Positions 28,246 through 35,997 of a DNA stretch of 64,000 bases are shown piece by piece. Source of the stretch: Cellulomonas chitinilytica (lineage in GTDB: Bacteria; Actinomycetota; Actinomycetes; Actinomycetales; Cellulomonadaceae); the NCBI RefSeq assembly GCF_016862675.1, contig NZ_BONK01000011.1:62001-126000 (forward strand), in the 5' to 3' direction. The notes under the pieces were generated by a model that had not been told where the DNA came from, ran no database searches, and worked only from the letters and a program-made list of their open reading frames with translations. Numbering within the stretch: the stretch's first letter is position 1; the number at the start of each line of letters is the position of its first letter. The translations under genes and the position numbers were made by a program.

Positions 28246-29355
28246 ATGAGCACTCTCGCGACATCGACGTCCGCCGACCTCTTCGAGATCCACCGCACGG
28301 ACACCCCCGTGCCCGACGCGGTCCGGGAGGCCGCCCTGGCCGCGCCGCGGTTCGGCACGGTCTTCACCGAGCACATGGCTCGGATCACGTACTCGCACGG
28401 CCAGGGCTGGCGCGACCGCCGCGTCGAGAAGTACGGGCCCCTGCAGCTCGACCCTGCGACGGCGGTGCTCCACTACGCCCAGGAGATCTTCGAGGGCCTC
28501 AAGGCGTACGCGCACGCCGACGGTTCCGTGTGGACGTTCCGGCCGCAGGCCAACGCGGCACGCTTCGCCCGGTCCGCGCACCGGCTCGCGCTCCCCGAGG
28601 TGTCCGAGGCCGACTTCCTCGGCGCCATCACGGCCCTCGTGCAGACGGACCGCGCGTGGGTGCCGACGGGCGGGGAGACCAGCCTGTACCTGCGGCCGTT
28701 CATGTACGCCTCCGAGAGCTTCCTCGGTGTGCGGCCCTCGCTCGAGGCCGAGTTCCTCGTCATCGCGTCGCCCGTCGGGCCGTACTTCGCGGGCGGGGTC
28801 AAGCCGGTGTCGATCTGGGTCGACCAGGAGTTCCACCGCGCCGGTGCGGGCGGCACGGGGGCGGCCAAGTGCGGCGGCAACTACGCCGCGAGCCTCCTGC
28901 CGCAGCAGCAGGCCTACGACAAGGGCTTCGAGCAGGTCTGCTTCCTCGACGCGTCCACCAACACCGAGCTCGAGGAGCTCGGCGGCATGAACGTGTTCGT
29001 CATCCGGGCCGACGGCAGCGCGGTCACGCCGCCCGTGTCCGGCTCGATCCTCGAGGGCGTCACCCGCGGCTCGATCCTCCAGCTGCTCACCGACGCGGGC
29101 CACGAGGTCAGCGAGCGGGCCCTGCCGCTCACCGAGGTGCGCGCCGGGCTGGCCGACGGGTCGATCCGTGAGGTGTTCGCGTGCGGGACGGCCGCCGTGA
29201 TCACCCCGATCGGACGGCTGGCGAGCGACGACTTCGACCTCACGGTCGCCGACGGCGAGGCCGGGCCCGTGACCATGCGGATCCGCACCGAGCTGACGGA
29301 CATCCAGTACGGCCGCGCCACCGACCGGCACGGCTGGCTGACCCGGCTCGTCTGA
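28246..29355 (+). CDS. ilvE: Branched-chain amino acid aminotransferase
   Basis: 369-residue PLP fold-type IV transaminase, last step of valine, leucine and isoleucine synthesis. The PLP Lys is in GGTGAAKCGGNYAAS; YGPLQLDPATAVLHYAQEIFEGLKAY and LEELGGMNVF are class features of the long (type II) BCATs. The length agrees with actinobacterial homologues. ATG 28246 follows GTGAAAGG. A bidirectional hairpin follows the stop. Confidence 0.96.
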   Translation: MSTLATSTSADLFEIHRTDTPVPDAVREAALAAPRFGTVFTEHMARITYSHGQGWRDRRVEKYGPLQLDPATAVLHYAQEIFEGLKAYAHADGSVWTFRPQANAARFARSAHRLALPEVSEADFLGAITALVQTDRAWVPTGGETSLYLRPFMYASESFLGVRPSLEAEFLVIASPVGPYFAGGVKPVSIWVDQEFHRAGAGGTGAAKCGGNYAASLLPQQQAYDKGFEQVCFLDASTNTELEELGGMNVFVIRADGSAVTPPVSGSILEGVTRGSILQLLTDAGHEVSERALPLTEVRAGLADGSIREVFACGTAAVITPIGRLASDDFDLTVADGEAGPVTMRIRTELTDIQYGRATDRHGWLTRLV

Positions 29356-29390
29356 CGGCACGCCCCGTCCGGCGGGCCACCCCGGCATCA

Positions 29391-29427
29391 CGGAGACGGC
29401 CCCCGCGTTCCCGCGGGGCCGTCTCCG
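29391..29427 (+). terminator. Bidirectional terminator between ilvE and the convergent hydrolase
   Basis: CGGAGACGGCCCCCGC (29391-29406) pairs with GCGGGGCCGTCTCCG (29413-29427), 15 bp with one bulged base. It lies between two convergent genes and ends 3 bp before the hydrolase stop codon. Confidence 0.65.
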
Positions 29428-29429
29428 CG

Positions 29430-30350
29430 CTACGCCGTCAGGCCGCGTGCGAGGAAGTCGTAGGCGAGCTCACGCTCGGGCTGTCGGAACTCGTGCCCGC
29501 CGGGCACGTGGTGCACACGGACGTGCTCGACGCCCTTGCGCTGCAGCCGCCGCTCGATCTCCGCCGCGCCGCGGCTCCACCTGTCGTCCTGCGCCGCGAT
29601 GAGCAGGACCTGGGACCCCGTGGAGAGGGCCAGGACGTCCTCGACGTCGTAGCGGGCGGCGATGCCGGGCACGACGAGCTCGGCCTGGAAACCGGCGTCG
29701 CGGGTGAAGGAGTCCCGGTAAGGGATGCATCCGCAGTTCGAGACGCTGGCACGGATCCGTCCGTCCCAGGCGGGGGCCCACATGGCCATCCGCCCACCGT
29801 ACGAGTGGCCGACGAACCCGATGCGGTCCGGGTCGACCTCCGGCAGGCCGACCGCGTGGTCGAGGGCCAGCGAGACCTCCTGGAGGCAGTCCGCCAGCAG
29901 CGTGCGTCCGACGACCAGGCGAGAGGACAGCTCGAACCAGGTGATGTTCGCGGCACCGGCCCAGTTGCGGTCCTCGAACCCGATGGCGTCCGGCGCGATC
30001 GTCACGAACCCGCGCTGGGCGAGCTCGGCCGCGTACGCCAGGTCGGGGCTCCCGCGCAGCCCGCAGACCTCGCTCTTGCCGAGGTCGAACTGACCGGCGT
30101 GCTGGTGGTGGCAGAAGATCAGCGGCGCCGGGCCGTCGAGACCGTCCGGGACGCAGACGAACGCCGACGCGCGGCCCGAGGGGACGTCGTAGGCGACGTG
30201 CCGACGCACGTACCCGTCGCACGGGACCTCGTCGAGGACCTCGGCCGCCAGCGGGCCGGGCGTCGTGACGGGACCGAGCAGCGTGCGCAGGCCCTCCCGG
30301 GTGAGGGTCTCGGGCTCGGACACGGCTGTGGGAAGGCCTGAGTTCGACAC
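29430..30350 (-). CDS. Alpha/beta hydrolase, dienelactone-hydrolase/acetyl-esterase type
   Basis: 306-residue alpha/beta hydrolase. The nucleophile elbow GHSYGG, the acid in LLIAAQDDRW and the His in VPGGHEF make a complete triad in the normal order. The region before the elbow (PLIFCHHQHAGQFDLGKSEVCG, first part; IAPDAIGFEDRNW) resembles the broad dienelactone-hydrolase/prolyl-oligopeptidase-like group. No signal peptide, so probably cytoplasmic. Substrate cannot be told from sequence. It converges on ilvE and stands alone. Confidence 0.83.
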   Translation of the reverse strand: MSNSGLPTAVSEPETLTREGLRTLLGPVTTPGPLAAEVLDEVPCDGYVRRHVAYDVPSGRASAFVCVPDGLDGPAPLIFCHHQHAGQFDLGKSEVCGLRGSPDLAYAAELAQRGFVTIAPDAIGFEDRNWAGAANITWFELSSRLVVGRTLLADCLQEVSLALDHAVGLPEVDPDRIGFVGHSYGGRMAMWAPAWDGRIRASVSNCGCIPYRDSFTRDAGFQAELVVPGIAARYDVEDVLALSTGSQVLLIAAQDDRWSRGAAEIERRLQRKGVEHVRVHHVPGGHEFRQPERELAYDFLARGLTA

Positions 30351-30381
30351 GGCCCCATGGTGCCCCAGCCTGCGGGGCGCG

Positions 30382-31020
30382 TCAGACGATCGGGATCGTG
30401 CGCTGCGACGTGCGGGCGAGGACCCCCGTGAGCAGGGACCAGACCGCGATGCCGATGAGCAGGTTCACCAGGCCGCTGCACAGCGCGGACGTCGTGTCGT
30501 CGGTCCAGGTGAGGGGCAGCAGGGCCACGACGAGGATGCCCAGGCCCATGATCCAGCCGAAGAACGTCGACGGCTCGGGGGTGCTGAGCACGAGCACCTG
30601 GAGCAGGAGCGCCGCGACGACGGTCGTCGCCACGGCGCCGACCACGTACGCACCCATCGACGAGCCCGTGCCGAACGGGTCCTTGTTCACGAGCTCGATG
30701 TCGAAGATCCGCTCGAAGACCACGACGCCGACGACGCCCACGAGCGCCGCGACGACGGCGGTCGCGGCGGCGCCCGCCCAGTAGCGGCCGGCGTCCACGG
30801 CGATGCGTGGGCGCGGGGGTGGCGTCGCGACGGGGACACCGGCGGCGGGCACCTGGGCGACGGGCACCTGGGCGGCCGGTACCTGCGCGGCCGGGACGGC
30901 GGGCGGCACCGCCGGCGGCACGGCGGGCGGCGGGCTCTGCGGCACGGCGGGGGTCGCCTGTGGTGGGACAGGCGGCTGCTCGGGGCGGGGGTACTGCGAG
31001 TCACGGGGCGGGACGGTCAT
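30382..31020 (-). CDS. Small membrane protein with Pro-rich N-terminus (DUF6069-like)
   Basis: 212 residues. The first 75 are Pro/Ala/Val-rich with a repeated AAQVP-type unit, predicted disordered and cytoplasmic. Four hydrophobic helices follow (from about residue 80). The segment around RYWAGAAATAVVAALVGV recalls actinobacterial DUF6069 proteins, but I hold that loosely. AGGAGGTCGC before ATG 31020 is an excellent ribosome site. Function unknown. Confidence 0.75.
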   Translation of the reverse strand: MTVPPRDSQYPRPEQPPVPPQATPAVPQSPPPAVPPAVPPAVPAAQVPAAQVPVAQVPAAGVPVATPPPRPRIAVDAGRYWAGAAATAVVAALVGVVGVVVFERIFDIELVNKDPFGTGSSMGAYVVGAVATTVVAALLLQVLVLSTPEPSTFFGWIMGLGILVVALLPLTWTDDTTSALCSGLVNLLIGIAVWSLLTGVLARTSQRTIPIV

Positions 31021-31178
31021 GCGACCTCCTCGACACGCGGGACGCCGGTCGGGCCGGCGTCGTGGGCCACTCGTCAACGTAGCGAAGCGACGGGAGGGGC
31101 GCCCGGGCTGCGGCCATCGCCGGTGTCCAGCACGTGGAACGGATGACCACGACCGGTCCCGTGTGTCACGATGACGGC
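31021..31178. other. Upstream part of the cimA leader region
   Basis: The 343-bp gap between the membrane protein and cimA holds the cimA leader in its second half. In this first half I see only a weak promoter, TGACCA (31144-31149), 17 nt, CACGAT (31167-31172), placed 6 nt before the leader peptide GTG. Confidence 0.4.
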
Positions 31179-31208
31179 GTGACCACCATCACGCTCATTA
31201 TCGAGTAG
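31179..31208 (+). CDS. cimA leader peptide (Ile-rich)
   Basis: Nine codons plus stop, read VTTITLIIE with GTG start. Three Ile codons (ATC, ATT, ATC) and one Leu lie in the last six sense codons, the right composition to sense isoleucyl-tRNA. Immediately after the stop come a 9-bp hairpin and a classical terminator. CimA makes the isoleucine precursor, so attenuation by Ile is logical. Too short to detect by coding statistics; support comes from the arrangement. Confidence 0.72.
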   Translation: MTTITLIIE

Positions 31209-31262
31209 CGCGTCGGGCAACCTACCGACGCGCAGACCTCCCGTACCCCGGGGGGTCTTTTT
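31208..31262 (+). terminator. cimA attenuator
   Basis: First hairpin: GCGCGTCGG (31208-31216) with CCGACGCGC (31225-31233), beginning at the last base of the leader stop codon. Second hairpin: AGACCTCCCG (31234-31243) with CGGGGGGTCT (31249-31258), ten pairs including one G-U, followed by a run of five T (31258-31262). T-runs are scarce in this GC-rich window, which supports a real intrinsic terminator. Confidence 0.78.
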
Positions 31263-31363
31263 GTTGGTCGGGCACCACCCCCGTCCGGCCGGCCGCCACT
31301 CGATCTGTACGAGGATCAGCAGGACGCACCGCACGAGCACCACCGCAGCGAAGAGAGCTCATC

Positions 31364-32983
31364 GTGACCACGAGCCCCACCCCGTTCCACGTGTACGACA
31401 CGACCCTGCGCGACGGCGCCCAGCAGGAGGGGATGAACCTCTCGGTCGCCGACAAGCTGGCGATCGCGCCGCTGCTCGACGAGCTGGGCGTGGGGTTCAT
31501 CGAGGGCGGCTGGCCCGGGGCCGTCCCGAAGGACACGGAGTTCTTCAAGCGTGCCGCCAAGGAGCTCGACCTGCGCAACGCCGAGCTCGCCGCGTTCGGC
31601 AGCACGCGCAAGGCGGGCACCCGGGCGGTCGACGACCCGCAGGTCCGGGCCCTCGTCGACTCCGAGGCGCCGGTCGTCGCGCTCGTCGCGAAGCACGACC
31701 TGCGGCACGCGGAGAAGGCGCTGCGGACGACGGGTGCCGAGAACATCGCGATGATCGCGGACACCGTGCAGTTCCTGGTGCGCGAGGGGCGCCGGGTCGT
31801 CGTCGACGCGGAGCACTTCTTCGACGGCTACCGGTTCGACCCGTCGTACACGCGCGCGGCGGTGCTCGCGGGGTTCGAGGCGGGCGCCGAGGTCGTCGCG
31901 CTGTGCGACACGAACGGCGGCATGCTGCCGACCTGGGTGGCGGACATCGTGCACGAGATCCGCGGGGCCGTCGGGCCGCACGCGATCCTCGGCATCCACG
32001 CGCACAACGACTCGGGGTGCGCGGTCGCGAACTCGCTCGCGGCCGTCGAGGCGGGGTGCACGCACGTCCAGGGCACCGTCAACGGCTACGGGGAGCGGAC
32101 CGGCAACGCCGACCTGCTGTCGATCGTCGCGAACCTCGAGCTCAAGCACGGGCTGAAGGTGCTGCGCACCGACGACGCCCACCCCGGCGGGCTGCCCGAG
32201 CTGACGCGGCTCGCGCACGCCATCGCCGAGATCACGAACATCTCGCCGTTCGCCCGGCAGCCGTACGTCGGCGCGAGCGCGTTCGCGCACAAGGCGGGGA
32301 TCCACGCGTCGGCGATCAAGGTGGACCCGGACCTCTACCAGCACACCGACCCGGCCAACGTGGGCAACGACATGCGCATGCTCGTCTCCGACATGGCGGG
32401 TCGGGCGTCCATCGAGCTCAAGGGCCGCGAGCTCGGCTTCGACCTGTCGGGCCGCCCCGAGCTGCTCGGCCGCGTGACCGAGCGGGTCAAGGACGCCGAG
32501 GCCAACGGGTACACGTACGAAGCGGCGGACGCGTCGTTCGAGCTGCTCCTCGTCGAGGAGATCGACGGTCGTCGCCCGCAGTACTTCTCGGTCGAGTCGT
32601 GGCGGACCATCGTCGAGCGCGCCGGCGGCCGGGGCACCCCCGCGACCGCCGAGGCGACGGTCAAGCTGCACGCCGGCGGCGAGCGGATCGTCAGCACCGG
32701 GGAGGGGAACGGCCCGGTCAACGCGCTCGACCACGCGCTGCGCCAGGCGCTCGTGCGGGTGTACCCGGAGCTCGAGTCGTTCGAGCTCATCGACTTCAAG
32801 GTCCGCATCCTCGACTCGATGCACGGCACGGACGCGATCACGCGGGTGCTCATCGAGACGACGGACGGGCAGACGTCCTGGAGCACCGTCGGCGTCGGGC
32901 CCAACCTGCTGGAGGCCGCGTGGGAGGCCCTCACGGACTCGGCGATCTGGGGTCTGCGCAACCGGCGGGTGCCGCCGCGCTGA
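31364..32983 (+). CDS. cimA: Citramalate synthase
   Basis: 539-residue enzyme of the isopropylmalate/homocitrate/citramalate synthase family. It condenses pyruvate and acetyl-CoA to (R)-citramalate, entering isoleucine synthesis without threonine. N-terminal TIM-barrel motifs: YDTTLRDGAQQEGMNLS, FIEGGWPGA, metal-binding GIHAHNDSGCAVANS, and QGTVNGYGERTGNADL. The C-terminal LeuA-type regulatory domain (from about residue 390) would bind isoleucine. The EGGWPG motif and the length fit CimA rather than LeuA or NifV. The start is GTG 31364 after GAAGAGAG. Preceded by an Ile-rich leader and terminator. Confidence 0.92.
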   Translation: MTTSPTPFHVYDTTLRDGAQQEGMNLSVADKLAIAPLLDELGVGFIEGGWPGAVPKDTEFFKRAAKELDLRNAELAAFGSTRKAGTRAVDDPQVRALVDSEAPVVALVAKHDLRHAEKALRTTGAENIAMIADTVQFLVREGRRVVVDAEHFFDGYRFDPSYTRAAVLAGFEAGAEVVALCDTNGGMLPTWVADIVHEIRGAVGPHAILGIHAHNDSGCAVANSLAAVEAGCTHVQGTVNGYGERTGNADLLSIVANLELKHGLKVLRTDDAHPGGLPELTRLAHAIAEITNISPFARQPYVGASAFAHKAGIHASAIKVDPDLYQHTDPANVGNDMRMLVSDMAGRASIELKGRELGFDLSGRPELLGRVTERVKDAEANGYTYEAADASFELLLVEEIDGRRPQYFSVESWRTIVERAGGRGTPATAEATVKLHAGGERIVSTGEGNGPVNALDHALRQALVRVYPELESFELIDFKVRILDSMHGTDAITRVLIETTDGQTSWSTVGVGPNLLEAAWEALTDSAIWGLRNRRVPPR

Positions 32984-33022
32984 CCCGGGCCGCGGCGCGC
33001 GCGGGTCGTCGCACGGGTCGCA

Positions 33023-33028
33023 TAGGTT
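33023..33028 (+). promoter_or_regulatory. -10 box of a leaderless promoter for the lipoate ligase homologue
   Basis: TAGGTT ends 7 nt before GTG 33036. There is no ribosome site. This supports GTG 33036 over the in-frame TTG 33027 and GTG 33030. Confidence 0.5.
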
Positions 33029-33035
33029 GGTGCGC

Positions 33036-34112
33036 GTGCACGGCGAGTACAAGGTCCCCGGTGGCAAGCTCGTCGTCGTCGACCTCGAGGTCGTCGACGA
33101 CGCCCTGAAGGACGTCGTCGTCAGCGGCGACTTCTTCCTGGAGCCGGACGACGCGCTCGCGGTGGTCTCCGGTGCGCTCGACGGGCTGCCGGCCGACTCC
33201 ACGACCATCGTGCTCGCGGACGCGATCACCTCCGCGCTGGCCGCGGCGCAGGCCGAGGGCACCCTGATCACGCCGGTCGCGATGGTCGGGTTCGACGCGC
33301 ACGCCGTCGGCGTCGCGGTGCGCCGGGCGCTGGGCCGCTCGACGGCCTGGTCCGACCACACGTTCGAGCTGCTGCACCCGGGGCCGCTGCCGCCCGCGAT
33401 GCACACCGCCCTGGACCAGGTCCTCACCGAGGAGCTCGCCGCGGGCCGCCGCGGCCCGACGCTGCGGTTCTGGGAGTGGGTCGAGCCGGCGGTGATCATC
33501 GGCTCGTTCCAGTCGCTGCGCAACGAGGTGGACCTCGAGGCGGCCGACCGCTACGGGATCACCGTGGTCCGCCGGATCTCCGGGGGCGGCGCGATGTTCA
33601 TGGAGGCCGGCAACTGCATCACGTTCTCGCTGGTCGTGCCCGCCTCCCTCGTCGACGGCATGACGTTCGAGGAGTCCTACGCGTTCCTCAACCAGTGGGT
33701 GCTCGGGGCGCTCGCGGACGTGGGCGTCGAGGCGTTCGTCAGCGGTCTCAACGACATCGCCTCGCCGGCCGGCAAGCTCGCGGGCTCGGCGCAGAAGCGC
33801 ATGGTCGGCGGTGCCGTGCTGCACCACGTGACGATGTCGTACGACATCGATGCCGACAAGATGCTGCAGGTGCTCCGGATCGGCCGCGAGAAGCTGTCCG
33901 ACAAGGGCACCGCCAGCGCGAACAAGCGCGTCGACCCGGTCCGCTCGCAGACGCACCTGCCCCGCGAGGACGTCATCGCGGCGTTCGCAGCCCACTTCCG
34001 GCAGCGGTACACGACGGTCGACGGCGAGCTGCGTCCGGACGAGCTCGCGCGTGCCGCCGAGCTCATGGGGTCCAAGTTCACCGACCCGGCGTGGACCGCG
34101 CGCGTCCCGTAG
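33036..34112 (+). CDS. Lipoate-protein ligase A family protein
   Basis: 358 residues in two parts. Residues 1-95 resemble the accessory (LplA C-terminal type) domain placed first: HGEYKVPGGKLVVVDLEV, DFFLEPDDAL. Residues about 110-355 form a BPL/LplA catalytic domain: RFWEWVEPAVIIGSFQSL, VVRRISGGGAMFMEAGNCI with the RRxxGGGA lipoyl-AMP loop, and NDIASPAGKLAGSAQKRMV with the conserved Lys. It should attach lipoate or a similar cofactor to E2/GcvH proteins. Domain order is reversed compared with E. coli LplA, as in several actinobacterial and archaeal two-domain forms. Exact substrate not certain. Confidence 0.85.
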   Translation: MHGEYKVPGGKLVVVDLEVVDDALKDVVVSGDFFLEPDDALAVVSGALDGLPADSTTIVLADAITSALAAAQAEGTLITPVAMVGFDAHAVGVAVRRALGRSTAWSDHTFELLHPGPLPPAMHTALDQVLTEELAAGRRGPTLRFWEWVEPAVIIGSFQSLRNEVDLEAADRYGITVVRRISGGGAMFMEAGNCITFSLVVPASLVDGMTFEESYAFLNQWVLGALADVGVEAFVSGLNDIASPAGKLAGSAQKRMVGGAVLHHVTMSYDIDADKMLQVLRIGREKLSDKGTASANKRVDPVRSQTHLPREDVIAAFAAHFRQRYTTVDGELRPDELARAAELMGSKFTDPAWTARVP

Positions 34113-34131
34113 CGAGGACGTCCCGGGCCGG

Positions 34132-34437
34132 TCAGAGGCCGCCGAGCACCATGACGACGGACGCGGCGCCGATGACCACCACGGTCGCCGCGCACACCGT
34201 GACGAGCCGCCCGCCACCCGCGAGCCCGCCGGTGTGCCGCTGGTAGGCCGCCACGAGCAGCGCCGCGCTCGCGGTGAGCCCGATCCCGCCGAGCGCCCAC
34301 GCGACACCACCGACGACCTCCTGGAGGAGCCGCGCCGCCGCCACGCTCCCCGCGGCGAGGGCCAGGCCGGTGCGCCGCCACGCGAGCCGGGTCCGCTCGG
34401 CAGCGAGCCCGTCGACGGCATCGTCCGGGACGGTCAC
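34132..34437 (-). CDS. DUF202 family small membrane protein
   Basis: 101 residues with three helices. The N-terminal AAERTRLAWRRTGLALAAG is the DUF202 signature (ERT-LAW-RT). Its GTG start overlaps the stop of the preceding DUF202/YidH gene (34434-34437). Function of the family is unknown. Last gene of the XRE operon. Confidence 0.82.
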   Translation of the reverse strand: MTVPDDAVDGLAAERTRLAWRRTGLALAAGSVAAARLLQEVVGGVAWALGGIGLTASAALLVAAYQRHTGGLAGGGRLVTVCAATVVVIGAASVVMVLGGL

Positions 34438-34823
34438 GCGAGCACCATGCCCACGAGCACGAGAGCGCCGGCGAGCACGACCCCGACGACGAGCAGCCCG
34501 AACGACGAGGGCGCGGGCAGGGGGTGCCGCAACCGCACCGCCCGCTCGGCGCGGGCCCAGCCGACCCACGCGAGCACGGGGGCGACGACCCCGACGGTCA
34601 CGAGGACGAGCGCGGCCGCGAACCGCAGGCCGGCCTCGACGGGCAGGTCGAGGGCTTCGAGCGCGACGCCCGAGGCGAGCAGCGCGAGCGACGTGCGCAC
34701 CCAGGCGAGGAACGTCCGCTCGTTGGCGAGCGAGAACCGGGCGTCGGGTTCCGAGCCCACGCCGTACACCCAGCGGGGGAAGCGGGGCGGGCGGGGCGGG
34801 GGAGCGTCGTCCATGGTGCCCAT
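34434..34823 (-). CDS. YidH/DUF202 family membrane protein
   Basis: 129 residues: a Pro-rich cytoplasmic N-terminus (PPRFPRWVYGVGSEPDARFS), the signature LANERTFLAWVRTSLALLASG, and three helices. Same family as the next gene, so the operon carries a heterologous DUF202 pair, a frequent arrangement. It starts 7 bp after the upstream membrane gene. Another ATG at 34814 is possible. Confidence 0.85.
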   Translation of the reverse strand: MGTMDDAPPPRPPRFPRWVYGVGSEPDARFSLANERTFLAWVRTSLALLASGVALEALDLPVEAGLRFAAALVLVTVGVVAPVLAWVGWARAERAVRLRHPLPAPSSFGLLVVGVVLAGALVLVGMVLA

Positions 34824-34830
34824 CCTGACG

Positions 34831-35274
34831 TCAGCCGCGCCGTTCCAGGACGACGAGCGACACGACCAGGGTCACGGCGAGTGCCAGGACGGTGAGCCCG
34901 AGGACGGCGCGGGCGTCGAGCCCCGCCATCACGCAGGCGAGGCCCACGGAGGCGAGCAGGAAGGACACGCCCCCGACGAGCGAGAGCGCGCCGCTGACGA
35001 TGCTCTTGTCGCGCTCGTCCGGAACTCCCGCGCCGAGACGTGCCGCGGTGCTGACCTGGGCGGGCGAGCGGCGGGAGCGCCAGCGGGCGAGCGCCATGAG
35101 GAGCAGCACGACCGCACCGCCGGTGGCCGCACCGCTCGCGGTGTCCGGCTGGTCGAGTGCGACGAAGACGGCCACGACGATGCCGATCGCGACGGCACCG
35201 CTGACCAGCGCGACGAGGAACCGGGCTCTCGATGCGAGGCGGGGGGTGCGCGCGGGGGTGTCAGTCGTCGACAT
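34831..35274 (-). CDS. Membrane protein paired with an XRE regulator (DUF2178-like)
   Basis: 147 residues with four helices in two pairs separated by a charged loop containing PDERDKSIVSGALS. That loop (DER near the third helix) is found in DUF2178-type proteins that are usually encoded next to a small XRE repressor, as here. The ATG at 35274 overlaps the XRE stop by 14 bp. The membrane partner may modulate the repressor, which is inference. Confidence 0.72.
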   Translation of the reverse strand: MSTTDTPARTPRLASRARFLVALVSGAVAIGIVVAVFVALDQPDTASGAATGGAVVLLLMALARWRSRRSPAQVSTAARLGAGVPDERDKSIVSGALSLVGGVSFLLASVGLACVMAGLDARAVLGLTVLALAVTLVVSLVVLERRG

Positions 35275-35455
35275 GGAAGATCTCCTCGATGGTCGTGCCG
35301 AAGTGGTGGGCGATGGCGAACGCGAGCGGGAGCGACGGGTCGTAGCGGCCCGTCTCGAGCGAGTTGACGGTCTGGCGGGAGACGCCGAGCGCCTCGGCGA
35401 GCGCGGCCTGCGAGAGACCTGCCTCGTCCCGGAGGCGGCGGATGTCGTTCCTCAT
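35261..35455 (-). CDS. XRE-family transcriptional regulator (small)
   Basis: 64-residue Cro/C1-type helix-turn-helix protein consisting of the DNA-binding domain alone: RLRDEAGLSQAALAEALGVS, RQTVNSLETGRYDPSLPLA, and the closing FGTTIEEIFH. It resembles the YgzD/SinR-like group that heads operons with a membrane partner. First gene of XRE - membrane protein - two DUF202 proteins. Three TGTCAAG-N4-CTTGACA palindromes lie directly upstream and are its likely autoregulatory operators. Confidence 0.92.
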   Translation of the reverse strand: MRNDIRRLRDEAGLSQAALAEALGVSRQTVNSLETGRYDPSLPLAFAIAHHFGTTIEEIFHVDD

Positions 35456-35480
35456 CGCAGGGGTGCTCCCGTCGTCGGAG

Positions 35481-35498
35481 TGTCAAGCGACCTTGACG
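35481..35498 (-). promoter_or_regulatory. XRE operator O1
   Basis: TGTCAAGCGACCTTGACG, 7-bp arms around 4 nt with one mismatch in the outer pair. Nearest copy to the XRE gene (26 bp from its start). It directly abuts O2, giving 18-bp phasing. Confidence 0.7.
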
Positions 35499-35516
35499 TG
35501 ACAAGCGTGCTTGACA
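35499..35516 (-). promoter_or_regulatory. XRE operator O2
   Basis: TGACAAGCGTGCTTGACA, same pattern as O1 with an A/T change in one arm. It covers the candidate -10 CACGCT (35504-35509 on the complement). Confidence 0.7.
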
Positions 35517-35526
35517 TCCGACGGAG

Positions 35527-35544
35527 TGTCAAGTGTCCTTGTCT
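35527..35544 (-). promoter_or_regulatory. XRE operator O3 with -35 box
   Basis: TGTCAAGTGTCCTTGTCT, third copy, 28 bp from O2 start to start. TTGACA on the complement (35527-35532) is a perfect -35 box, 17 nt from CACGCT in O2. O3 is also closest to the divergent small gene at 35617. Confidence 0.65.
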
Positions 35545-35616
35545 TCGGGGTGGGCAGAGAGTCCCGTGTATCTGGTGGACCGTCCAGGACTCCTGTGCAG
35601 CAACCGGAGGGGAAGC

Positions 35617-35997
35617 ATGGACGAGGACCTGCACGGCACCGACCTTGACCGCACCGACCTTGACCGCACCGACCTTGACCGCACCGACCTTGACCGCACC
35701 GACCTGGACCGCGCGCTCCGCCGCATGAGCGTGCTCCACGAGCGCGAGCTCGCCGCGACCCGCCGTGCCCGCGCTGCGGGCGTGGTGCACCGGTCGTCCC
35801 GCGCCGCCCGGCTCGTCGCGCTGCGTCAGGCGGTGCGGCTGCCGAACACCGCCGTGCCGACCCGGACGATCGTGGCCCCCTCGGCGACCGCGGCCTCGAG
35901 GTCCCGGCTCATCCCCATCGACAGCTCGCGTGCCCCCGCCGTCCCCGGCGCGCCCGAGTCCAGCACCCTGTCGCGCACCTGGCGCAGGAGCGCGTAG
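35617..35997 (+). CDS. Small hypothetical protein with (TDLDR)5 repeat
   Basis: 126 residues, not recognised. CCGGAGGGGA before ATG 35617 is a strong ribosome site, and third codon positions are GC-rich for about 70 codons, which supports coding. After MDEDLHG come five exact TDLDR units, then a basic region (ALRRMSVLHERELAATRRAR) likely to be helical. The last 57 codons are antisense to the 3' end of yggS and may be only a lack of stops. Divergent from the XRE operon and possibly under the same operators. The alternating acidic/basic repeat suggests a charged rod or a binding peptide; no function can be assigned. Confidence 0.5.
   Translation: MDEDLHGTDLDRTDLDRTDLDRTDLDRTDLDRALRRMSVLHERELAATRRARAAGVVHRSSRAARLVALRQAVRLPNTAVPTRTIVAPSATAASRSRLIPIDSSRAPAVPGAPESSTLSRTWRRSA
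35638..35712 (+). repeat. Five tandem 15-bp repeats inside the small gene
   Basis: Unit ACCGACCTTGACCGC, four identical copies and a fifth with CTG for CTT. In-frame, each encodes Thr-Asp-Leu-Asp-Arg. The use of the rare CTT codon in four copies points to recent expansion by slippage. Each unit also contains CTTGAC, the half-site of the XRE operators 100-150 bp upstream. Confidence 0.9.
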
